DNA from: Candidatus Accumulibacter affinis
Lineage (GTDB): Bacteria > Pseudomonadota > Gammaproteobacteria > Burkholderiales > Rhodocyclaceae
Direction of reading: 5' to 3'
DNA: 64,000 nucleotides
Assembly: GCA_016713625.1 (NCBI GenBank)
Contig: JADJOT010000002.1
Location: forward strand, 496,001-560,000
In this document: positions 34,875 to 46,800 of the stretch, piece by piece
Layout: each line of letters begins with the position of its first letter
How positions within the stretch are numbered: the stretch's first letter is position 1
Notes under the pieces: model-generated
The model's input: the letters and a program-made list of their open reading frames with translations, nothing else
Told to the model about the DNA's origin: nothing
Database searches by the model: none
Made by a program: the position numbers and the translations under genes

Positions 34875-37800
34875 CCGCCTGGCGTGATGCCGTACAGCAA
34901 CGTGCCGTCGAGCGCACGCATGCGCACGTCGATCGCGTCGGGGTGGTAGCAGATCGCGGCATTGTCGCCGGCGATCGTGTCGTGTCCGTCACCGCTGTCG
35001 ATGCGGTCGTGGCTGTCGAGGCCGCCGTCGACGTTGCTGCCGCCGATCAGGATGTCGTCGCCGCGGCCGCCGTAGATGACGTCCTCGCCCTGCTGGCCCA
35101 TGATCACATCGCTGCCGTCCTCGCCGAACACCACGTCGTTGCCGGCGCCGGTGGTCTTGTCGACGTTGGTGGCTTCGAAGAGCAGGAAGCCCAGCGTCGG
35201 GAAGCACTCCCAGCAGATCGGCCGCAGGCTGATCTCGGGGTCGTAGGGTTTGTTGTTCTTGCACTCGATGCGGCCCTGGTCGCCGAAGACGAGGTCGTCG
35301 CCGGTGCCGGCGTAGATCACATCGTTGCCGCCACCGCCGAAAAGCACGTCGTTGCCGCTGCCGCCGGTGACGATGTCGGCACCGCCATCGGCGTCGTCGA
35401 AGCCGATGGTGTCGATTTTGCAGAGGGTGAACTCGTGCACCGCGAAGACCGGATTGGCAGAGTCGCCCGGCGCAGCCACCAGCCTGGCGTTGTCGCCCAG
35501 CACGATGTTGCTGCCGTCGCCGCTGACGATGCGGTCGGCGCCCGCGCCGCCCAGCACGATGTCGTTGAGGTTGCCGGTGGTAATGAGGTCGTTGCCGCCG
35601 ATGGCGGTGGCCTTGACGGCCTGCCCGGCGACGACGACGTTCCCCTCGAGCGACGCGATGAGGTCGATGTCGGCCGTGCGCACCGGGTTGCCATTGGCAT
35701 TGGCGGCGCTGTTGGTCAGCGCGAAGGTCTCGAGGCCGGGGTTGCCGGCGCCGCCCAGGCGCAGTTCCTCCGACACGTAGTCGATGAGGCCGTGGTCGCC
35801 GAAGACGATGTTGTTGCTGTCCTGCGCCGCCGTGCCGGCCGCCATGGCGCCCAGGCTGGTGCTGGCGAAGGCGTGCAGCGTGTCGGTATCGCCGCCGCCG
35901 AAGATCAGGTCGCGGCCGATGCCGGTGGTGATGATGTCGGCGCCGTCGGCGTTGCCGGTGTCGATCTGCGTCGTCACCAGCAGGTAGGTCAGCGGCTGGT
36001 CGCCGGCCGGGCGTGTCGGCGTGCCAACGACCGCGTTGAAGGTGTCGGCCGTGCCGCCCTGACCGTTGACGAAGGTGAGGACGCGGCCCTGGTCGCCGAA
36101 GACGACGTTGTCGCCGCGGCCGCTGTCGAGCGTGTCGCCATCGCGGCCGCCGAGCAGAATGTCGTCGTGGTCGCCGCTGCGCAGCGTGTCGATGCCGCCG
36201 TCGGCGAACGCGGTCGACACAATGGTGCCGATGGTGAACTGGTGCACCGACCACTGCGTTAGCGGGTCGTCGGCATTGGCCGCCGTGACCTGGCCGCTGT
36301 CGCCGAAGACGATGTTCTTGCCGTGGCCGGCGTTCACTATGTCGCCGGCCATGCCGCCGAACACGATTTCGTTGGCATTGCCGGTGTCGATCCTGTCAGC
36401 GCCGCCCATGCCGGTGGCCAGCGACCAGACGCGGTCGATGTCGTTGGTGCGCGCCGTGTCGCGGCGCGGCGTGCCCGGCAGCGCAGCGGCACGCTCCTCG
36501 GCCAGGTAGTCCACCAGGCCGTGGTCGCCGAAGACGATGTTGTTGCCGTCGAGCGCCACCGTGCCCAGGCTGCTGGCGAAGGTGTTGATGGCGTCGTTAC
36601 CGCCACCGCCGAACACCATGTCGCGGCCGCGGCCGGTGGTGATGCTGTCGTTGCCGTTGCCGAACTCGTTGGCCGCGTCGTTGACCGTGCCCCAGTCGAT
36701 GGACGTGACAAGGCCCAGCACCTGCACCTGGTAGTCGTCGTCGGTCTTGCCAGCCACGGGGTCGCCCACCGGCGTGTTGAAGCCGGTGTCGACGCCGAGG
36801 ATGCGGCCGTGGTCGCCGAAGACGATGTTCTGGCCGGCGCCGGCGTCAATCAGGTCGTCGCCCTGGCCGCCGATGATGATGTCGTCGCCCACTTCGTCGC
36901 TGATTTGGTCGCCCTTGCCCAGCGCCGCGGTGGTGTCCACGCTCTCCAGGCGGTCGAGCGTGACCAGGCCCGCGAGGCCGGTCTCGGTGACGCCATCGTA
37001 GTCGGGGCCGAGGTAGTCGACGAGGCCGTGGTCGCCGAAGACCAGGTCGCTGCCGGCGCCGCCGGCGATCAGGTCGCTGCCGTTGCCGCCGAAGATGCGG
37101 TCCCGTCCGGCGTTGCCGGCGATGGTGTCGTCGTCGCCGTTGGCGACCTCGGCGCTGCGCAGGCTCTGGATGAAGCCGGTGGTGAGCAGCTTGTCGCTGG
37201 CGCTGAATGCGAACTGCGAGTTCGTCGCGTTGCCGGTGGCATAGCCGAAGACGGCCGCGCGGCCGCGCGCTGCCGCCCAGTCGTCGTAGAGGCGGCCACG
37301 CGGCACGTCCTGCGTCACCACACCGTGGTCACCGAAGATCACGTCGTCGCCGGTGCCGCCGTCGATGTCGTCGCGGCCGGCAACGAGGCCGTCGCGCACC
37401 GGGCCAGACGGGCTGGCCGGCAGCGTGCCGACATCCCCGTTGGCCGTGCCGATGGCATTGACCATCACCAGCGTGCGCGTGATCGGGTCAACGTTGAAGC
37501 CCGAGTCGCCGTAGACCAGATCCAGCCCGGCATTGCCGACGATGATGTCGTTGCCCGAGCCACCGGCAAGATGGTCGCCGGCGCCGGTGCCGCGGATCGT
37601 GTCGTTGCCCGAGCCGCCGTAGATCGCGACGCCGAGCGTCGTCGTGTTGACGTCGGCCGTGCTAAACAGCGCGCTGGCGTCGATGACGTCGTCGCCCGCC
37701 TGGCGGAACGGGTTGGCGCGCGGGAAGCGGAACTGGTCGTCGGCCGTGCCGACCTGGTCGAACAGCTTGTTGCCGGGCACGATGTTGTCGGCCCTCGGCG

Positions 37801-40800
37801 TCACCTCGTCGGTAGCGCCGCTGTACCACAGGCCGTCCTGCGAGGTGTCACCGTAGATGACCAGCGGCGAACTGACGCCGCCGCCGCCGGTGACGGTGAT
37901 GCGATCACCGAACAGGCTGCTGCCCCCTGGCGTGACCGCCAGGTTGCCACCGCCGTGCACCAGGGTGATCGTGCCGTGGCGTGCCGGGCCGCGGTTGCCG
38001 CCGGTGCCCTCGTCGGCCGCCTGCAGCGTGCCGGTGATGGTGAGGCTGTCGTTGCCCTCGCCCATCAGCAGGTTCAGCACCTCGATGGTCGACCTGCCGG
38101 TGCTGGCATTGCCGAAGGTGATGCCTCCCGCGAAGGTCGACGGCTCGCCCAGCGCGTTGGTGCCGCCAAAGTTCAGCGTCGGCGCCATATCGAAGCCGGC
38201 AAGCTGGGTGGCGCTCAGCGTTCCCGTGCGGTCCTCGGGGCTGGAATCGTCGTACAGGTTCAGCGTGTCGATCTGGTCGCGTTCGTCGGGCTGCACGCCG
38301 ATCTGTAGCAGACCGGCGTTCAGTTCGGTCGGCAGCACGATGGCCGACACCAGAGCCCGCTCGCCGAGCGTGCCGCCTTCGATGGCCAGCGGCCCGCCCA
38401 ACTGCGACAGCAGGTGCGTCCGCGGCGCGAACACCTTCTGCGTCGTGGTGTCCAGGCCGCTGCTGGCGGGTACGTAGGCCGGGTTGGCGGTGACGGTGAC
38501 GGTCTGCGCCTGCCACCAGTTGGCGGTGGTGAAGGTCAGCGTGGCCGGTGACGTGTTAACCTGACCGTCGGTGTTGACCTGCACCACCACGTCGTGTGTG
38601 GGCGCCGAAGTCAGGCGCACGGCGTAGCTGTCGGTCACCGCCTCGTTGGCGGCGGTGCTCGGGTCGTCCAGCACGACGTTGGTCGAGCCGTTGCTTTCCG
38701 AGACGATGACGCCGGCGGTGTCGTTGTCGTGCACCTGAACGGCGAACTGCTTGACGACGCCGCTGTAGGCGGCCACGCCAGACACCACGCGGTGCTCGAT
38801 GAACGAGCGCTTGAAGGCCTCACGCGTCGCGTCGTCGGTGGCGCGCACGGTGATGTCGATGCCCTGCTGCCAGTTGTCCTTGTTGAAAGTCACGCTGGTG
38901 ACGGCGTTGCCGCCGACGCTCAGGCCCACCTGCGCCGAGTCGTAGACCAGTTGCACGGTCACCGTCTGCGTGCCGGTCAACGCCTGTGCAAGCTTCAGGT
39001 TGTAGCTGTCCTCGATGCCGAAGCTGCCGCCCGCCGGCTGCACCGCCAGGCTGCCCTCGAGCACCAGGGTCTCGTTGTTGGTCTGGGTGATGATCAGGCC
39101 CGGAGCGTCGTCGTCAATGACGCGCACCTCGACGTTGCGTACCGCCGCCTGGTCGAACAGCAGGCGGGTCGCCTCCTGCGCATCCAGGCCGGCCTGCGTG
39201 CTGGCCGGGGTAACGACCACCGCGTCGACCAGGTGGCTGACAGTCACGGTACGCTCGCCTTCGGCAAAGCCATCCTGCGCGCCGTAGACGTAGACGGTCT
39301 GGTCGATGTTCCAGTTGCCGGCGTTGAAGGCGAGCACCAGCGCCCGGTTGGGCTCGGTCGTCGGCTGGCCGTTCACTGGGACGCTGCGGCTGAAGCCCGG
39401 GAGCTGGGCGTCGCGCAGCCACACCGAATCGCCGTTGTTGGGCGCCAGCGACTCGTCGCGCTGCGAGCGCGCGGCCGACACGGTCACGTACACCGTGGTG
39501 CCGTCCGCCGGCGCTACCGCCAGGCGGACGAGGTAGGAGTCGATGGCCAGCGGGTTGCTGGTCAGGCCTTCCTCGACCACCGTGTCGCCGGCCGATTCGG
39601 TGATGACCACCGCGCCCAGGCGCGCCTGCGCCACCGTCAGGTCGATGCCCTCGACGGGCAGGCGGTTGTACAGCGAGTCGGACGAGCTGAGCAGGTGCCC
39701 GATGGCGCCCGAGGCGCCAGCCAGATCCTGCATGACGATCGGTTCGGCGACGTCGCCGCCGACGTTGAAGCTGTCGCTGCCCAGGCCGCCGATGACGCGG
39801 GTGACCACTCCCACCGGGGTGGACAGCACGTAGAAATCGTCGTCGCTCTCCAGACCGTCGACTTCCAGCACCTCGATGTTCTCGAAGCGGACGTTGACGC
39901 CGGCGCCCTTGACGCCGTCTTCGGTGATGACGAAGTTGTCGGCGAACTCGGTGCCCAGCACCACCACCTTGTCAAAGCCCGTTCCGCCGTCCACCGAGAC
40001 CGGCGCGTTGATGTTGTACTGGACGGTGTCGTTGCCCTCGCCGGGGCGCACGTTCATCTGGCCCTGAGTGGAGACTTCGCTGGTCAGCAGCGGCATGGCC
40101 ACGCCGCCGACCGTCCTGATGCTGCCGTCGGCGTTGGTCTGGGCCAGCGCGAAGGCGCGCACGATGAACAGGTCGTCGCCGTCGTCGCCTTCCAGGCGCA
40201 GCTCGGCCTTGTTGCCGTAGACGGTGAACACGTCGTTGCCGGAACCGCCCTGGGCGACGATCGCTGCCGACGCCCCCGCGCTCAGGTAACCGCGCGTGGT
40301 GGCGATGGTGTCGAAGCGGTCGCTGTCCTGCACCATGGGTGTCTTGCGCTGCATACCGAACAGTTGCCCGATCTGGAAGGTGTCGTCACCGCTGCCGCCA
40401 TCGAGCGTGGTGACCGTGCTGTTGTCGTCGGACGCGAAGTAGTCGTTGCCGCCCTTGCCGTAGATCTCGAGACGACCGTTCAGGTTGATGTCGTAGTTGA
40501 TCCGCTGCACCTGCTGCGGCCGGCCGCTAATGGTGCCGCTGCCGTCGCGGACCTGGTTCAGGTCGCCGTGCAGCAGGGCCACGAAGGCCGGTGTATCCGC
40601 CGTCTCGGACGGGATGGCATTCGTCTTGCGCAGCAGGAAGATGTCGTCCACCTGGCCGGCAGCCGTGCTGCCGTCGATACCGTAGATGCTCAGGGTGTCG
40701 ACGCCGTCGGTCCTGGCGCCGGTATCGAGTACGTTGATGACGTAGTTGCGCAGCACGCCCTGCGAGCCGGTGGTATTGACCGTGTAGGTGTCGGTGTCAG

Positions 40801-43800
40801 CCTGGCCGTCCAGCGTCAGGGTGTCGCCGATGCCGGCGGCATTGACCCCCATGCTGCCGAGCTGGTTGACGATGAAGCGGTCCTCGCCGTCGTCGGCCAG
40901 GGCGGCGCTGTCGTTCTGGCTGCCGAACGCCGTGGTGTTGGCGTCGAGGTCGGTCTCGTTGAAGGTGAAGGTGTCGACCTGGTCGTGGCCGAAGATCTGG
41001 GTAAAGGTCTTCGACGTGTTGCCCGCCGACGTGACATGGCCGATGGTGCCACGCAGGTTCATCTGCGTGCCGCGGTCGGCATCGGCATTGACGTCGTCCA
41101 CGGTCTCGGTCTTGAGCACGCGCCGCGTGTCGCCGCGGATGGTGATCGACTGACCCGAGACGACGCGACCGGTCGCCGAAGTCGTTACATTGTCCCCCAC
41201 CCACAGGTCCACCGACAGCGCGGCGGAGATTTCCGCCACTGGCACGGTGGTCGGGGACGCGCCCTCGTCGATGCGCGCCGTGGCGCCACCCAAGGGCAAA
41301 GTGATCAGTTCGAAGTTCTCGGTGTCGGCGAGATTCGTATCGGGAACCGTCAGGCGAATGCGGCCGCTCTCGGCGCGCACGGCCAGCACGTTCATCTCGC
41401 GCGCCGATTCGGTCAGGAACACGCTGCGGCCGGCCTGTGCGAAGACGCGGCCGGTGAACAGTGTCGTCGAACCGTCGGCGTTGGTACGCACGCCGGAATC
41501 GATGTCGAGGTCGTCGTCGGCATCGCCGAGATCGTCGTCGGCGTCCAGGTCGATCGTGCGGCCGACGACGTTGGCCACGTCGCGGACGCGGGTGGAGGTG
41601 GCGTCGCCGTCGTCCTCGGTGGCGGTGTTGGCGTCGAGGATGGAGCCGTCGCGCGCCACCAGCGTGACCTGGCCGATACCGTCCAGACCCTTGGCAACGA
41701 CGCGGTCGATGCTCAGGTCGCCTCCGGTTTCCTCGATGAACACCGAGTGGCCGGCCGAGGCGCGCAGCGCGCCGATGGCGGCGATGCCAGTACCCGCGTC
41801 GAGCAGGTTGGTCTCGAGGAAGTTGCTGCCGGTGCCGATGGACAACTGGGCCGTCAGGGACAGGTTGACGCCGATGACATCTGCCTCCACGTCGCCGCTG
41901 GGCGGCGACAACGGGCTGAGTGCCGGTGCGTCGACGATGGCGCCATTCGGTGCGTCAAGCGTGACGTCGTTGTAGCGCGAGCGGATCTGGCCCACGCGCA
42001 GGTCGGCCAGCGACTCGGTGAAGTCGATGTAGCCGTTGGTGTCGGCATCGATGTGGCCGGTGCCGAAGACGTTGGTGGTCGCCAGCACGTTGACCACGTT
42101 ACTGAGGCTATCCGTGGGCAGCGCCGCGTCGGCGGCATTGACCACGATGTTGCCGGCGCCAACCGTCGTGCCCGCTTCGATGAGGGCGAAGTTGAAGGTC
42201 GTTTCGATGGCCGTGGGGCTGGCGCCATAGGCACCCGGGTCGCGCAGCGGAATGCTGCCCGGGTCGTCCCAGTAGAACACCCGGAAGGTGCCGTCGGGGG
42301 CGTTGGTCGAATCCTGCGGGCTGCCGACGTAGACGCCATCGCGCGGCGCCGAGGACTGCTCCAGGCTGCCCGCGGCCAGCCGGATGTCGGCATGATTGCC
42401 GGCGGACACCAGGCTGACGTTGATCTCGGCGACGGTCGGGGCCGTGTCGCTGGTGCTCTGGCGAACCACGCCGTCCAGGTCCAGGAAGATGCTGCCGCCG
42501 GCAACGGCCCGCAGATCCTCGGGGCGGTTGGTGCTTTCGATGAGTTCAACCCGGATGCGGCTGTCAGCCGTCGGCGCAGGCTTGTCGACGCCGATGCTGC
42601 CCTTCGTGGCCTCGACGTCCAGCAGGTTGGTGCGCACCAGGCCGCTGCCGACGACATAGCCGTTGCTGTCGGACGCGAACGACGCGATGTCCGAACCGTT
42701 GACGATGTCGCCTTCGGTGTTGGTGATGGTCGTCAGGCCGATCGGGTTATTGATCACGCCGTTCAGGCCAATATTCGACACCCCGGTGTTCAGGATGGTC
42801 ACCGCGGTCGGCGACACATCGCGCGTCAGGTTGAAGGTGATGTTGACGGCCGGCGCCTCCAGCATGATGCGGGGGCGAGACGTAGACGACAGCGGATAGG
42901 TGGGCTGTGCACCGATGACGTCGATGCGGTTGATGACCAGGTCCTTCGTCGACGCGTTGGTGATGGTCACCGTGTCATACGTGTCGCGCATCGTGAACAG
43001 GCTCTGGCTGCCGCTGATCACGCCGGTGGTCGGCGCGTCGAACAGCACCTCGCCGGCGTCGTCGTTCACGATGTCGTTGACGATGATGTCATCGTCAACC
43101 ACCGCGCCGGCCATTCGGCTGGCGTTGGGCGCGTCGTCGCGCACCGAGGCGTTGACCGCCTTGAACACGTTACCGGCGGCGTCGATGATCAGTTCCGGGC
43201 TCGGGCCGCTATTGATGATGACGTCGGCGTCCCACGCGATGGTGCGGGTGCGGTCGCCTCCTCTGGATTCGCTGACCGCCGCGTGATCGGCGCGGCCGAA
43301 CAACGCCAGGTTGGGGAAACCGGCCGGGTTGTCCAGGCCGCTGACCGCGAGCGCGGCGGTGTTCAGGTTGCGCGGGCCGGCAACGACCAGCACGTGGGTG
43401 TCGGCATCGACCGTCGAGTTCAGGTCGCTGTCGCCGATGTCCTGCTCGCCCTGCGGCGGAATCAGTGCCACGGCCAGGCCGTCGGACACGCGTTCGACGG
43501 TCAACGAGCCGTGGCGGGCCTGCACATCGACACCGTTGCGGCCTTTCACCAGCGTCGGCGTGGCGGCGGTGCCATCCTTGATGAGCGCGGCCGCCTTCGA
43601 GTCGATCTGCACCTCGGCGTCGGCAAAGGCTTGCGCATAGCCGAACAGGATCGGGCTGTAGGCCTCGGCATCGGCGCGCGAGCGGCCGAACAGGCTGGAC
43701 ACCTGGGCGTCGATGTCGACGGTGTCGGCATCGATCTGCGCGCCGCCGCCGATGGCGACCTGGCTGAGCGCCGGCGTGCCGTCGGTGCCGATGCGCACGC

Positions 43801-46800
43801 TGCCGCCCCAGTCGGAGCCGTCCAGGTCGTCGGCGTCGGCACCCGCACCGACCGCAATCACGAAGGCCTCGGAATTGGTGCGCGAGTTGACGGTGGCGTC
43901 GGTGTAGGCCTTGAAGGCCCGGCCGACAGTGAGGTTGGCTCCGCTGCCCACAGTGGCCAGCGTGTCGTAATCGACATAGGCGGCCGTGTCGGCCCGCGCC
44001 ACGCCGATGCCGCCGCCGCCCTTGGCGATGGCAGTCACGTCCTGCACGGCCCCCGAGGTGGCGCGCAGCAGCAGGTTGCCGCCCACGACGAAGGTGGTGC
44101 CGCTCGCGCTGCCGTTCACCGCGGCGCTGCCGATGTAGGCCGCGGTGTTGGCGTCGTGCACGGCCTTGGCCCGCACGTCGCCCACCTGCAGCAGGCCGCC
44201 GGCGCGGTTGTCGCCGGAAGCCGAGGCGTTGGTGGCCGACAGCGCCACGATGGAGACGTCGCCGCCCGCGTCGACCCGCGTGGCCGCCACGTGTGCATTG
44301 ACGTTGACGGTGGTGGTGACCTTGGCGGTCGGGAAGGCGAAGTCGCCGACACCGCCCGAGCCGCCCTGCACGGTGGCCGACGACAGGCCGTCGCTGGCCG
44401 CCGGCGACACGCTGGCCAACGGCACGCCGCCCGCGCCCAGCAGCTTGTGGGTGGTGCTGGCCGGCATGCTCTGCAGGTCCAGCCGCAGCGCATGGGTGCC
44501 CGCGGCGGCGGAAATGTCGACGCCTTCGATGCCGATGCGGTGGCCCGCGGCCGCGTCCAGCCCGGTCGTGTCCAGGTCGAGCAGCGCGCCGGTGGGCGTT
44601 TCGGACAGCGAGAAGGTCTGCGTCCCGCTGACGGGGTTGGGCGCACGCACGTAGTAGGTGCGGCCGTCCTGCAGTTCGCCGCCCGTGGCGTTGGCCGCCT
44701 TGATTGGCAGCTGGCTCGTCTTGACCAGCGTGTGCACCACCGCGGCAGCGGTGTTCGAGATGTCGCCGTCGATCTCGCGCGGCGTCACGCCGATGTCGCC
44801 GTCGATGTCGGGGTCGTTCCCGTTGGTGCCGTCCAGTGTGTCCGACAGCTGCATCAGGAAATCGTTGATCTTGATGACGTAGTAGGTGTTGCCGGACGTC
44901 AGCCCCGTGATGGCCGAGCCGCCGACCGCGTTGTAGCGCACCGCGTCGCCGGTCTGGAAGCCATGGCCGGTGCCGGCGATCGGGTTGCCGTTGTTGTCGA
45001 GCGTGGCGATGTAGATGCGGTTCAGGCTGTCGACGTACACCGGCGTCGGGTTGTCGCGCCCGTCGGCCGTGGTGTCGGAGGTGACGATCTTGTTGTTGCC
45101 GTCGACCTGCACGTCGACCGTCAGGCTGGAGAAGGTCTTCGGTGCCGGCGCGCGGTAGGTCACGGCCGTGCCTTCGACGTAGGCGGTGCCGCTGGTGGTG
45201 ATGGTGTTGTTGGTCGAGCTGACGTTGCCCGGCGTGAAGGCCTTCAGCCCGGTGGCGGTGGCCGGGTTGGCCTCGGCCGCGCTGGTGAACAGCTTGATCG
45301 TGTAGTCGTCGATCCGGCGCACGTAGTACGGATTGACCGGGTTGTTGGTGTTGTCGGTCGGGTTGTCGTTGGCCAGGCCGATGGTGACGCTGCCGTTGTT
45401 GGCGCCCTCATAGCGCACGGCGTCGCCGGTCACCAGGCGGTGCGGCACGGCGAAGGTGATGGTGTCGTAGGCGTTGTTGACGCCGCTGCCCGCAAAGCTG
45501 GCGCCCAGCGTCAGGCGCGTGCCGCCGGCGACCGGCGTGCCGCGCAGCACGCTGTACTCGCGGCCGTCGCCCAGGCCGCCGATGCTGGTGTTGCCGTTGT
45601 TCTCGTAGGTGACGATCTCGCCCGGGCTCAGCGCGTAGTCGAAGTCGATGGTGTCGTTATTCAGGTTGACGTCGGCGTTGGTGAAGGTGTCCAGGGGCGG
45701 TGCCCCGGTGGCCTCGGCCTTGCCCTCCGCGCGCACGACCACATGGCGCCCGGCCGTGACGGTGGTGCCACCGGCAATGGAGGCGTCCACGTCCGGCGTC
45801 GAACTGACCGTCGCCCCCATCACGCCGACCGATACCGCGCCGCCGCCGAAGCTCTTGGCGGTGGCGTTGCCCTCGGCCCGCTTGAGGGTGGCCAGCACCT
45901 CGACGTCGTTGACGACGTTGATGGTGGCGCTGCCCAGGATCTTGGCTTCGACCGTCGGGTCGACGGTGACCTGCGCCTCGGCGCCCCGGCCGCTGACTGC
46001 GCCGCCTCCGGCGGCGACGACGTCGACCGACGCATCGCTGGTGTGGTCGGCTTCCAGCTTCAGGCTGCCGGCCTTCACCTTGGCGCGCGTGCCCACCTGC
46101 GAGCGCGTCGTGCCGCCCAGGTCGGCCTTGGCGAACATGGCGCCCACTGCAAACGCCCCGAAGGCACCGCCGTCCGCCTCGGCATCGGCTCGCAGCACCG
46201 AATCGGTGTCCAGCGCCACGGTGCCCGACGTCTCGATGTTGGCGTCGTCGCCGATCTGTGATTCGGTGGTGCCGCCGAGCGTCACCACCACCACGCCCGC
46301 CGCGGCGCTGCCGAGCAGGCTGACGCCCAGGCCGACGGCCATCGGGCCGACGCCGTCGAAGGGCAGCGCACGCACGGCGCTGTTGGTGGTCAGCGTCACG
46401 CCGTCGACCGTGGCCGCCGTGGCGGCCGCGTCGTCGACGGTGCCGATGACGGTGTGCGCACCGACGGCCGAGCGCACGTTGCCGCTCAGGTTGACCACGG
46501 TGACGGCCGCGCCCACGCCGGCAAAAACGCCGGCGGCCGCACCGATGGCGGACGTCTTGGCGCCCAGGATCTTCTCGGCCTTCAGGTTGACCTGGTTGGC
46601 CTCCAGCAGACGCGCCCGGTCGCCAGACGTGCCGGCCTCGATGTAGGCATTGACATTGCTGGTGTCGGTGACCACGACCACCGAGCCCGCGATGCCGGCA
46701 AAACCGCCGAGGCCGGCGGTGACGCCGAGCACCGACAATTCCGACCACAGGCGCGCGTCGAGGTTGATGTCGCCGCCCGCATCGACCGTGCCCGCGCGCA

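Noticed and set aside
38594..46261. Plus-strand open frame of 2,555 codons, and similar long plus-strand frames at 46454-48988, 49028-54568 and 32592-34949
   Set aside because: They lie antisense to the giant repeat gene. Their products are Arg/Gly/Ala/Val-rich without domains, and they arise because GC-rich repeats with biased codons rarely give stops on the other strand.
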